Shown here: positions 33,340 through 40,755 of the stretch, piece after piece | How positions within the stretch are numbered: the first letter of the stretch is position 1 | How the letters are laid out: each line of letters begins with the position of its first letter | Source: Streptomyces sp. BV286 | GTDB taxonomy: Bacteria; Actinomycetota; Actinomycetes; Streptomycetales; Streptomycetaceae | NCBI RefSeq assembly: GCF_019090165.1 | Contig: NZ_JAHRIB010000142.1 | Coordinates: 23,850-87,849 of the forward strand | DNA: 64,000 nt | Direction of reading: 5' to 3' | Made by a program: the position numbers and the translations under genes | The notes under the pieces: generated by a model | What the model saw: the letters and a program-made list of their open reading frames with translations, nothing else | What the model was told of the DNA's origin: nothing | Databases searched by the model: none

Positions 33340-35853
33340 GTGACCCTTATCGATCAGCTGCCGCCGACCGCAGATCCCGACGCCCTCTACGAAGCCTTCG
33401 AGTCGTGGGCCGTGGAACGCGGTCTCACGCTCTACCCCCACCAGGAGGAAGCGCTGATCGAGGTGGTCTCGGGTGCGAACGTGATCGTGTCGACCCCCAC
33501 CGGGTCCGGCAAGAGCATGATCGCCGCAGGGGCGCACTTCGCGGCACTCGCCCGCGACGAGGTCACCTTCTACACGGCGCCGATCAAGGCGCTCGTCTCG
33601 GAGAAGTTCTTCGAGCTGTGCAAGATGTTCGGCACCGAGAACGTCGGCATGCTGACCGGCGACGCGTCCGTGAACGCCGACGCCCCGGTCATCTGCTGCA
33701 CGGCCGAGGTCCTGGCGTCGATCGCGCTGCGCGACGGCAAGCGGGCCGACGTCGGCCAGGTCGTGATGGACGAGTTCCACTTCTACGCCGAGGGCGACCG
33801 CGGCTGGGCCTGGCAGATCCCGATCCTCGAGCTGCCGCAGGCACAGTTCATCCTCATGTCGGCGACACTCGGCGACGTCTCGATGTTCGAGGAGGACCTG
33901 ACCCGGCGGACCGGTCGCCCGACCTCGGTGGTCCGCTCGGCGACCCGTCCCGTCCCTCTCTCCTACGAGTACAAGCTGACGCCGCTGACGGAGACGCTCA
34001 CCGAGCTCCTCGAGACGAAGCAGGCGCCCGTCTACATCGTGCACTTCACCCAGGCCCAGGCCGTGGAGCGCGCGCAGGCGCTGATGAGCATCAACATGTG
34101 CACGCGTGAGGAGAAGGACCAGATCGCCGCGCTGATCGGCAACTTCCGCTTCACCACCAAGTTCGGCCGCAATCTCTCCCGTTACGTACGGCACGGCATC
34201 GGTGTGCACCACGCCGGCATGCTGCCCAAGTACCGCCGTCTGGTGGAGAAGCTGGCGCAGGCCGGTCTCCTCAAGGTCATCTGCGGCACCGACACCCTCG
34301 GTGTCGGCGTCAACGTGCCCATCCGCACCGTGCTGTTCACGGCTCTGGCGAAGTACGACGGCAACCGGGTGCGGACGCTGCGCGCGCGGGAGTTCCACCA
34401 GATCGCGGGGCGGGCCGGCCGGGCCGGGTTCGACACGGCGGGCTTCGTCGTGGCGCAGGCTCCCGAGCACGTCGTGGAGAACGAGAAGGCTCTCGCCAAG
34501 GCGGGCGACGATCCGAAGAAGCGTCGCAAGGTGGTGCGGAAGAAGGCACCCGAAGGTTTCGTCGGCTGGACGGACGGCACGTTCGAGAAGCTGATCACGT
34601 CCGATCCGGAGCCGCTGGCCTCGCGCTTCAGGGTCACGCACACGATGCTGCTGTCCGTGATCGCGCGGCCCGGCAACGCCTTCGCCGCGATGCGTCATCT
34701 GCTGGAGGACAACCACGAGCCGCGCAAGCAGCAACTGCGGCACATCAGGCGGGCGATCGCCATCTACCGCTCGCTCCTCGACGGCGGAGTCGTGGAGAAG
34801 CTCGACGTGCCGGACGCCGAAGGCCGCATCGTGCGCCTCACCGTCGACCTGCAGCAGGACTTCGCTCTCAACCAGCCGCTGTCGACCTTCGCCCTCGCCT
34901 CGTTCGAGCTCCTCGACCCCGAATCCCCCTCCTACGCCCTGGACATGGTGTCCGTCGTGGAATCCACGCTGGACGACCCGCGGCAGATCCTCGCCGCCCA
35001 GCAGAACAAGGCCCGCGGCGAGGCCGTGGGGGCGATGAAGGCGGACGGCGTCGAATACGAGGAGCGCATGGAGCGGCTCCAGGACGTGTCGTACCCGAAG
35101 CCGCTGGAAGAGCTGCTTTCCCACGCGTACAACACCTACCGCACGAGCCATCCCTGGGTGGGCGACCATCCGCTGTCCCCGAAGTCCGTCATCCGCGACA
35201 TGTACGAACGGGCCATGTCCTTCACGGAGTTCGTGTCCCATTACGAGCTCGCCCGCACCGAGGGCATCGTGCTCCGCTACCTGGCCAGCGCCTACAAGGC
35301 ACTTGACCACACCGTCCCGGACGATCTGAAGTCCGAGGACCTGGAGGACCTGATCGCCTGGCTCGGCGAGATGGTCCGCCAGGTCGACTCGAGCCTCCTC
35401 GACGAGTGGGAACAGCTCGCCAACCCGGAGGTGATGACCGCCGAGGAGGCCCAGGAGAGGGCCGACCAGGTCAAGCCGGTCACGGCCAACGCGCGCGCCT
35501 TCCGCGTCCTCGTCCGCAACGCCATGTTCCGGCGCGTCGAACTCGCCGCCCTCGACCACGTCAGGGAACTGGGCGAGTTGGACTCCGAGTCCGGCTGGGA
35601 CGCCGACGCCTGGGGCGAGGCGATGGACAAGTACTGGGACGAGTACGACGACCTCGGCACCGGCCCGGACGCACGCGGGCCCAAGCTCCTGCTGATCGAG
35701 GAGGAGCCGCAGCACGGTCTCTGGCGGGTCCGGCAGACTTTCGCCGACCCGAACGACGACCATGACTGGGGCATCAGCGCGGAGATCGACCTCACGGCTT
35801 CCGACGCCGAAGGACGTGCCGTCGTCAAGGTCACCGCCGTCGGGCAGTTGTGA
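33340..35853 (+). CDS. Ski2-like DEAD/DEAH-box RNA helicase with C-terminal DUF3516-type domain
   Basis: An 837-residue superfamily 2 helicase. Motif I is TPTGSGKS near 53, motif II is DEFH near 144 (MDEFHFYAEGDRGWAWQ), motif III is SATL near 175, and motif VI is HQIAGRAGRAG near 352. The region from about 430 to the end is the helical C-terminal domain found in actinobacterial members of this group. The GTG at 33340 follows GATGGGG. The overlong upstream extension would cross the divergent promoter. The tesB gene follows 19 bp later. A role in RNA turnover or remodelling is likely; the target is unknown. Confidence 0.9.
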   Translation: MTLIDQLPPTADPDALYEAFESWAVERGLTLYPHQEEALIEVVSGANVIVSTPTGSGKSMIAAGAHFAALARDEVTFYTAPIKALVSEKFFELCKMFGTENVGMLTGDASVNADAPVICCTAEVLASIALRDGKRADVGQVVMDEFHFYAEGDRGWAWQIPILELPQAQFILMSATLGDVSMFEEDLTRRTGRPTSVVRSATRPVPLSYEYKLTPLTETLTELLETKQAPVYIVHFTQAQAVERAQALMSINMCTREEKDQIAALIGNFRFTTKFGRNLSRYVRHGIGVHHAGMLPKYRRLVEKLAQAGLLKVICGTDTLGVGVNVPIRTVLFTALAKYDGNRVRTLRAREFHQIAGRAGRAGFDTAGFVVAQAPEHVVENEKALAKAGDDPKKRRKVVRKKAPEGFVGWTDGTFEKLITSDPEPLASRFRVTHTMLLSVIARPGNAFAAMRHLLEDNHEPRKQQLRHIRRAIAIYRSLLDGGVVEKLDVPDAEGRIVRLTVDLQQDFALNQPLSTFALASFELLDPESPSYALDMVSVVESTLDDPRQILAAQQNKARGEAVGAMKADGVEYEERMERLQDVSYPKPLEELLSHAYNTYRTSHPWVGDHPLSPKSVIRDMYERAMSFTEFVSHYELARTEGIVLRYLASAYKALDHTVPDDLKSEDLEDLIAWLGEMVRQVDSSLLDEWEQLANPEVMTAEEAQERADQVKPVTANARAFRVLVRNAMFRRVELAALDHVRELGELDSESGWDADAWGEAMDKYWDEYDDLGTGPDARGPKLLLIEEEPQHGLWRVRQTFADPNDDHDWGISAEIDLTASDAEGRAVVKVTAVGQL

Positions 35854-35872
35854 GCACAGGAGAACGCGACAC

Positions 35873-36745
35873 ATGACGAACCCAGCGGAACGACTCGTCG
35901 ACTTGCTCGACCTGGAGCAGATCGAGGTCAACATCTTCCGTGGCCGCAGTCCGCAGGAATCCCTGCAGCGGGTCTTCGGCGGACAGGTGGCGGGCCAGGC
36001 CCTCGTCGCCGCCGGCCGTACCACGGACGGAGAGCGGCCCGTGCATTCGCTGCACGCGTACTTCCTGCGCCCGGGCCGGCCGGGCGTACCCATCGTGTAC
36101 CAGGTCGAGCGGGTACGTGACGGGCGGTCGTTCACCACGCGCCGCGTGACCGCCGTGCAGCAGGGCCGGACGATCTTCAATCTGACCGCCTCCTTTCACA
36201 AGCCTGAGGAAGGGAGCTTCGAACACCAACTGCCGCCGGCCCGTGAGGTCCCCGATCCCGAGTCGCTCCCGACCGTCACGCAGGAGATCAAGGAGCATCT
36301 GGGGGCGCTCCCCGAGACACTGGAGCGCATGGCCCGGCGCCAGCCCTTCGACATCCGCTACGCGGACCGGTTGCGATGGACCCCTGAGGAGATCGAGCAC
36401 GCCGAGCCGCGCAGCGCCGTCTGGATGCGTGCTGTCGGCCCTCTGGGCGACGACCCGCTGGTCCACACGTGCGCGCTCACCTATGCGAGCGACATGACCC
36501 TCCTGGACGCCGTCCGTATCCCGGTCGAACCTCTTTGGGGCCAGCGCGGTTTCGACATGGCGTCTCTCGACCACGCGATGTGGTTCCACCGGCCGTTCCG
36601 CGCCGACGAGTGGTTCCTCTACGACCAGGAATCTCCGATCGCGACGGGCGGCCGAGGTCTGGCCCGGGGCCGCATCTACGACGTGGAGGGGCGACTGCTC
36701 GTGTCCGTCGTCCAGGAGGGGCTGTTCCGCAAGCTCGAGCGCTGA
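35873..36745 (+). CDS. tesB: acyl-CoA thioesterase II (TesB)
   Basis: A 290-residue double hot-dog thioesterase hydrolysing acyl-CoA to free acid and CoA. QRVFGGQVAGQALVAA near 32 and LHAYFLRPG near 62 mark the first hot-dog. LTYASDMTLLDAVR near 203 and DHAMWFHRPFRADEWFLY near 231 mark the second, containing the catalytic Asp region. AGGAG precedes the ATG. It is 19 bp from the helicase gene, so the two are probably cotranscribed. Its stop lies 3 bp from the end of the convergent DUF6397-like gene. Confidence 0.93.
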   Translation: MTNPAERLVDLLDLEQIEVNIFRGRSPQESLQRVFGGQVAGQALVAAGRTTDGERPVHSLHAYFLRPGRPGVPIVYQVERVRDGRSFTTRRVTAVQQGRTIFNLTASFHKPEEGSFEHQLPPAREVPDPESLPTVTQEIKEHLGALPETLERMARRQPFDIRYADRLRWTPEEIEHAEPRSAVWMRAVGPLGDDPLVHTCALTYASDMTLLDAVRIPVEPLWGQRGFDMASLDHAMWFHRPFRADEWFLYDQESPIATGGRGLARGRIYDVEGRLLVSVVQEGLFRKLER

Positions 36746-36748
36746 GGG

Positions 36749-37873
36749 TCAGGGGTTTCTGCGTCGCAGCCAGCTCAGGAGGCGCTTGGGGCGCTCCGGT
36801 TCGTCGATCGTGTGACGTACCTCGGCCGGTCGTCGCGGTTCGCCGCGCCGCACGTGGACCGGCCGCCGCATCTCGGCAGGCCGCTGTACTCCGACCGGCG
36901 GCCACGGCTCGCGAGCCCGCCGCAGCTCGACGGGCCGGCGGTGACCGGCGGGCTGCCGGTGCTCCCCCGGTGATGACTGCCGGTGGTGTGCCAGGTCCGG
37001 AGTGCCGGAGATCGTCGTCGGCCGCGGTGCGGGCCGGTGGTCGCGTGCCTCTTCCAGCCCGTTCGCCAAGTCGGCCCGGAGCCAGCTGATCTCGTCCGGG
37101 TCCGCCGCCGTCATGATCCGGGCGACGATGCGCGCGGCAGGTGAATCGGGCATGCCGTGAGTGTGCTGATCAGGTTGGTACCGCTCCAGGTGGGCGCGCT
37201 CGTAGGGGTCCGTGACGATCTCGGCGACCTGGGCGGGGTCGAGGAGCGACGCCACGGCCGCGGCACGTGCCCAGGGATTCTCGGTCTGCCGCAGGAGAGA
37301 GCCGAGATGTCGCCCACGCCAGTTCCGGGCCCGCAGATCCAGGCCGGCGCCCAGCTGGTCCCGCAGCCCTGCGGGCGTACGGCCTTTCAGCAGCGGCGCG
37401 TTCTCCTTCTTCTCGGCGAACTCCCGCAGTTCCTCGGCCAGATACAGCCACACCACGGCCCGATAGCGGTTCAAGTAGAACTTGACGGGAACGACGAGGC
37501 CCAGGCGGGCGAAGCGCGTGAACCGGGCGGTCGTCACGTCCATGAGGGCCGCGCCCTGCGAGGTGCCGACCGCTTTGACGCGTTCCCGCAGGGCGTCAGG
37601 GAAACCGTCCTCGGAGCGAACCCTGTCGATCTCCGCGCGGGTGACGCGGCGGCCTCCGCCGCCTTCGTCAGGGACTGTTCGGATGCGCCCGAGTCGCACG
37701 GCTAGGTCGAACTCGCCCCGCTTGAGCTCCAGTTCTCGCGCGGCGCGGCTCTGCGCGAGTGTCTGTCCCGCCGCCGGGGCGGCTGTGATGGTGGTGACGG
37801 TGGACGCGCTGCTCGCGTCCACGGGTCCGGTCGCGCCGGACGTGAGGGACTGCGTGATGGTGTTGCCGGACAT
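36749..37873 (-). CDS. DUF6397-like streptomycete protein
   Basis: A 374-residue protein of unknown function, which I believe is the streptomycete DUF6397 family. A variable Ser/Thr-rich start (1-40) precedes a helical domain with GEFDLAVRLGRIRTVPDEGG near 50-70, resembling a DNA-binding or helix-turn-helix fold, then FARLGLVVPVKFYLNRYRAV near 118. The C-terminal 110 residues are an Arg/Pro/His-rich low-complexity tail (QRPAEMRRPVHVRRGEPRRP) that may bind nucleic acid or be disordered. The ATG at 37873 follows GGGGAG. Its 3' end abuts tesB. Confidence 0.7.
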   Translation of the reverse strand: MSGNTITQSLTSGATGPVDASSASTVTTITAAPAAGQTLAQSRAARELELKRGEFDLAVRLGRIRTVPDEGGGGRRVTRAEIDRVRSEDGFPDALRERVKAVGTSQGAALMDVTTARFTRFARLGLVVPVKFYLNRYRAVVWLYLAEELREFAEKKENAPLLKGRTPAGLRDQLGAGLDLRARNWRGRHLGSLLRQTENPWARAAAVASLLDPAQVAEIVTDPYERAHLERYQPDQHTHGMPDSPAARIVARIMTAADPDEISWLRADLANGLEEARDHRPAPRPTTISGTPDLAHHRQSSPGEHRQPAGHRRPVELRRAREPWPPVGVQRPAEMRRPVHVRRGEPRRPAEVRHTIDEPERPKRLLSWLRRRNP

Positions 37874-37996
37874 GGTCGTTCTCCCCCGTGCAGTGTGTGC
37901 ACTTGCGTGCGCTTGCTCCGGGAAAAACCGTAGCCGGTTCGCCACGCTACGTGTCGAGCCTGTGGATAACCTCGCTCGCACCGACGTCTGCGCAGG

Positions 37997-38410
37997 TCAG
38001 ATATCTACGGAGGGCGAATGCTCCGGTTGCCGGGCATCGACGCGGAGGTGCTCGCCGACGCGATTGACGAGCAGCGTCATCTCGTACGCGACCTGGCCGA
38101 TGTCGGCCTCCGCCGCACTGAGTACGCACAGACAACTGCCCGTGCCCGCCGCAGTGACGAAGAGCACCGCGTCGTCGAACTCGATCATCGTCTGGCGGAC
38201 GCGGCCCGCGCCGAAGTGCCGACCGGAGCCTTTGGCGAGGCTGTGCAGGCCCGACGAGACTGCGGCAAGATGTTCGGCGTCCTCCCGCCTCAGACCCGTA
38301 CTCGCACCAGTCACCAGCCCGTCATTGGACAGGACCAGTGCGTGGCGTATGTGCTCGACCCGCTGTGTCAGGTCGTCGAGCAGCCAGTCGAGTCCCTGGT
38401 TCTCCGCCAT
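37997..38410 (-). CDS. stand-alone roadblock/LC7 protein, CvnB-like
   Basis: A 137-residue roadblock/LC7 domain protein. LDWLLDDLTQRVEHIRHALV (about 7-26) and RREDAEHLAAVSSGLHSLAK near 41 are the conservon CvnB signatures. It is closely similar along its length to the CvnB encoded at 40321-40755, differing mainly at the ends. Here it is not followed by cvnC or cvnD and is separated from the conservon by a PPOX gene on the other strand. It may bind the same GTPase or kinase as an alternative subunit (inference). Confidence 0.88.
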   Translation of the reverse strand: MAENQGLDWLLDDLTQRVEHIRHALVLSNDGLVTGASTGLRREDAEHLAAVSSGLHSLAKGSGRHFGAGRVRQTMIEFDDAVLFVTAAGTGSCLCVLSAAEADIGQVAYEMTLLVNRVGEHLRVDARQPEHSPSVDI

Positions 38411-38506
38411 GATCCCTCTCCCCGTGGACGTGTGACTCCCCCTGGCCGGAGGACCCGATCAACCAGACTTCCCCACCACCGCCGTCCGGGCAAGGAGGAT
38501 AGGGGC

Positions 38507-38935
38507 ATGGCACACAAGATGACCGATGAGGAATGGCGGGCGTTCGTCTCGCACGGAACCCGCACTGGCAAGTTGTCTACCGTCCGGGCCGACGGACGCC
38601 CGCACGTGGCGCCGATCTGGTTCGTGCTCGACGGGGACGACCTGGTCTTCAACACGGGGAAGAACACCGTCAAGGGGCGGAATCTGGTCCGGGACGGCAG
38701 GGTCGCCCTGTGCGTGGACGACGACCGGCCTCCGTACGCGTACGTCGTCCTGCAAGGGCGGGCCCACGTCTCGGAGGACCTCGACGACGTGCGGTTGTGG
38801 GCGGGACGGATCGGCAGCCGGTACATGGGTGAGGAGCGCGCAGAGGAGTTCGCCGCCCGCAACGGCGTGCCCGGCGAGCTCCTCGTGCGCGTGACCATCG
38901 AGAAGGTTCTCGCGGAGTCAAGCGTCTCCGACTGA
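38507..38935 (+). CDS. PPOX-class F420-dependent oxidoreductase
   Basis: A 142-residue split beta-barrel flavin/deazaflavin-binding protein. GKLSTVRADGRPHVAPIWFV near 21-40 and NTGKNTVKGRNLVRDGRVAL near 48-67 match actinobacterial PPOX enzymes that use F420 (TIGR03618 type). The ATG follows AAGGAGGATAGGGGC, a strong ribosome site. It is transcribed divergently from the orphan roadblock gene and toward cvnD. The physiological substrate is not known. Confidence 0.88.
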   Translation: MAHKMTDEEWRAFVSHGTRTGKLSTVRADGRPHVAPIWFVLDGDDLVFNTGKNTVKGRNLVRDGRVALCVDDDRPPYAYVVLQGRAHVSEDLDDVRLWAGRIGSRYMGEERAEEFAARNGVPGELLVRVTIEKVLAESSVSD

Positions 38936-38970
38936 GCGGTCCCGCTCACAGGGCTGGACGCCCCGGCCGG

Positions 38971-39006
38971 CCGAGAGTCCTGCGCCGACCGAGAGTCCTG
39001 CGCCGG
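38971..39006. repeat. 18-bp direct repeat flanked by CCGGCCGG arms
   Basis: CCGAGAGTCCTGCGCCGA (38971-38988) is repeated as CCGAGAGTCCTGCGCCGG (38989-39006). CCGGCCGG occurs on both sides, so RNA from either strand can form a long stem. It sits in the 147-bp gap between convergent PPOX and cvnD genes and may act as a terminator. Confidence 0.75.
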
Positions 39007-39082
39007 CCGGCCCCGGAGACCGGTGCGAGGGGGCCGGCGCGAGCGGGCCGGTGCCTGACGTCGACGGGCTTGCCTTCTCCCG

Positions 39083-39688
39083 TCAGCCGACCGAGTCGAG
39101 CAGCCGGGCGGTGTGCATCCGCCCGGCGTACTCGACCAGACGAATCAGCACCTCCTTGCCCGAGTCACGATCGCGGGCGTCGCACAGCACCACGGGAGTC
39201 CCCCGGTCGAGGTCGAGGGCACGCGACACGTCGTCGGCTCCGTACGCGCGCGCGCCCGTGAAGCAGTTGACGGCCACCACGAAGGGGATGTGCCGGTGCT
39301 CGAAGTAGTCCACAGCGGGGAAACAGTCCTCGAGTCGCCGCGTGTCCGCGAGGACCACGGCACCGAGGGCTCCTTGCGAGAGTTCGTCCCACAGGAACCA
39401 GAACCTGTCCTGACCCGGCGTACCGAACAGGTACAGCGACAGGCCGGACCTGATGGTGATGCGTCCGAAGTCCATGGCGACGGTCGTCGTCACCTTCTGG
39501 TCGACGCCGTCGGTGTCGTCCACCGACTGGCCCGCCTCGCTCAGCAGTTCCTCAGTGCGCAGCGGCCTGATCTCACTGACCGCGCCCACCAGGGTGGTCT
39601 TGCCGACGCCGAAGCCGCCGGCGACGAGGATCTTCAACGCCAGGGCGGCCGTCTCACCGCTCGTGGCGTCGGAGTGTTCGGAGACCAT
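39083..39688 (-). CDS. cvnD: conservon Ras-like GTPase CvnD
   Basis: A 201-residue small GTPase of the MglA/CvnD type. The P-loop is GGFGVGKTTL near 24-33, the switch II motif is GTPGQDRFWF near 89, and the base-specificity motif is VNCFTG near 138. In the cvn system the GTPase associates with CvnA, CvnB and CvnC at the membrane, in a way likened to G-protein-coupled signalling. Unlike typical conservons, the gene does not overlap cvnC; 201 bp separate them. The ATG follows GAGAGAAGTGATCG. Confidence 0.93.
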   Translation of the reverse strand: MVSEHSDATSGETAALALKILVAGGFGVGKTTLVGAVSEIRPLRTEELLSEAGQSVDDTDGVDQKVTTTVAMDFGRITIRSGLSLYLFGTPGQDRFWFLWDELSQGALGAVVLADTRRLEDCFPAVDYFEHRHIPFVVAVNCFTGARAYGADDVSRALDLDRGTPVVLCDARDRDSGKEVLIRLVEYAGRMHTARLLDSVG

Positions 39689-39889
39689 CGATCACTTCTC
39701 TCGGGAGTGCCGGTATCGGCCGACGTCAGTACAGGTGTGCGGAGGCAGCACCATCACAACCGCGCCTCCGCGTCGAAGAACGGGACCGTACGTCGGCCAC
39801 CGTGGTCGTCTCGCACTCGCGCCCCTTCGGCGCGGATGTGCCGGCACGTTGTCGTACGGAACGATTCGCCGGCAGTGGTGATTCATCAT

Positions 39890-40303
39890 CTACAGGGCCC
39901 TCAGTCCGTCGATGACCTCGCGCAGGATGCGCTCGTCGGGCAGTTGTGCGGGCGGCACCGGGCGGCTGACCGTCACGCAGCCCAGTTCGAGCAGATCGCC
40001 GAGGAGCACACGCACCACACCCACGGGCAGGTCGGTGCCCGCCCCCAGCTCGGCGACCGACTGGGTCTCGATCCGGCAGAGCTCGACGAGGGCCCGGTGC
40101 TCGGGGCCGAGCGCCATGTCGTCGCCGACCTCGGGCGCCCCGGCGTCGAGAGTGACGAGCGCGATCAGGTCGAAGCGCACCCCGGTGGGCCCCGGCTTGG
40201 TGCGTCCGCCCGTCATCGCGTACGGGCGGACGAGCGGCCCGGCCTCGTTGTCGTACCACTGGCTGCCCGGCTGCTCAGGCGTGGCTGTCCGGTCCTCGGT
40301 CAT
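39890..40303 (-). CDS. cvnC: conservon DUF742 protein CvnC
   Basis: A 137-residue DUF742 protein. WYDNEAGPLVRPYAMTGGRT (about 16-35) and the C-terminal winged-helix-like region LPVGVVRVLLGDLLELGCVT near 93 with PDERILREVIDGLRAL at the end are the family core. It forms the conservon complex with CvnA, CvnB and CvnD. The ATG at 40303 is 17 bp after cvnB and follows GGAGGCGGCACAG. The 200 bp downstream to cvnD hold no gene I can see. Confidence 0.93.
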   Translation of the reverse strand: MTEDRTATPEQPGSQWYDNEAGPLVRPYAMTGGRTKPGPTGVRFDLIALVTLDAGAPEVGDDMALGPEHRALVELCRIETQSVAELGAGTDLPVGVVRVLLGDLLELGCVTVSRPVPPAQLPDERILREVIDGLRAL

Positions 40304-40320
40304 CTGTGCCGCCTCCTCCC

Positions 40321-40755
40321 TCACCCGGCCGCGGGCGGATGAGCGGCGCGCGGAGCCGAGTAGAGGTGCTCTCCCACCCGTTTGACCAGGCGGGCCATCT
40401 CGTAGGCGATCAGGCCGATATCGGCCGTCACGGTGCTCAGGACGGCGAGGCAGGAACCGTCGCCCGCGGCCGCCACGAACAGGAAGCCGTCGTCCATCTC
40501 CACCATGGTCTGGCGTACGCCGCCGGCGCCGAAGTGACGGCCGGCGCCCTTGGCGAGACTGTGGAAGCCGGAGGCGACCGCGGCGAGATGCTCCGCGTCC
40601 TCGCGCCTGAGATCGCTGGAGGCGCCCACCGCCAGCCCGTCGTTGGAGAGCACGACGGCATGCCTCACCTCGGCGACGCGTATCACCAAGTCGTCCAGCA
40701 GCCAGTCGAGTTCGCCGGACCGCGCTGCGGTCCCCGTGGCCGGATCCTGGATCAT
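40321..40755 (-). CDS. cvnB: conservon roadblock/LC7 protein CvnB
   Basis: A 144-residue roadblock domain protein. The core runs from LDWLLDDLVIRVAEVRHAVV near 16 through RREDAEHLAAVASGFHSLAK to VKRVGEHL near 128. Roadblock partners usually regulate the GTPase. The ATG at 40755 overlaps the cvnA stop as ATGA. A second, very similar copy lies at 37997-38410. Confidence 0.93.
   Translation of the reverse strand: MIQDPATGTAARSGELDWLLDDLVIRVAEVRHAVVLSNDGLAVGASSDLRREDAEHLAAVASGFHSLAKGAGRHFGAGGVRQTMVEMDDGFLFVAAAGDGSCLAVLSTVTADIGLIAYEMARLVKRVGEHLYSAPRAAHPPAAG

Noticed and set aside
28195..36180. An open minus-strand frame of about 2660 codons
   Set aside because: It is antisense to well-supported genes (ABC exporter, DUF5709, L31, helicase), has low-complexity composition and no ribosome site. 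Long antisense frames are common in GC-rich DNA.
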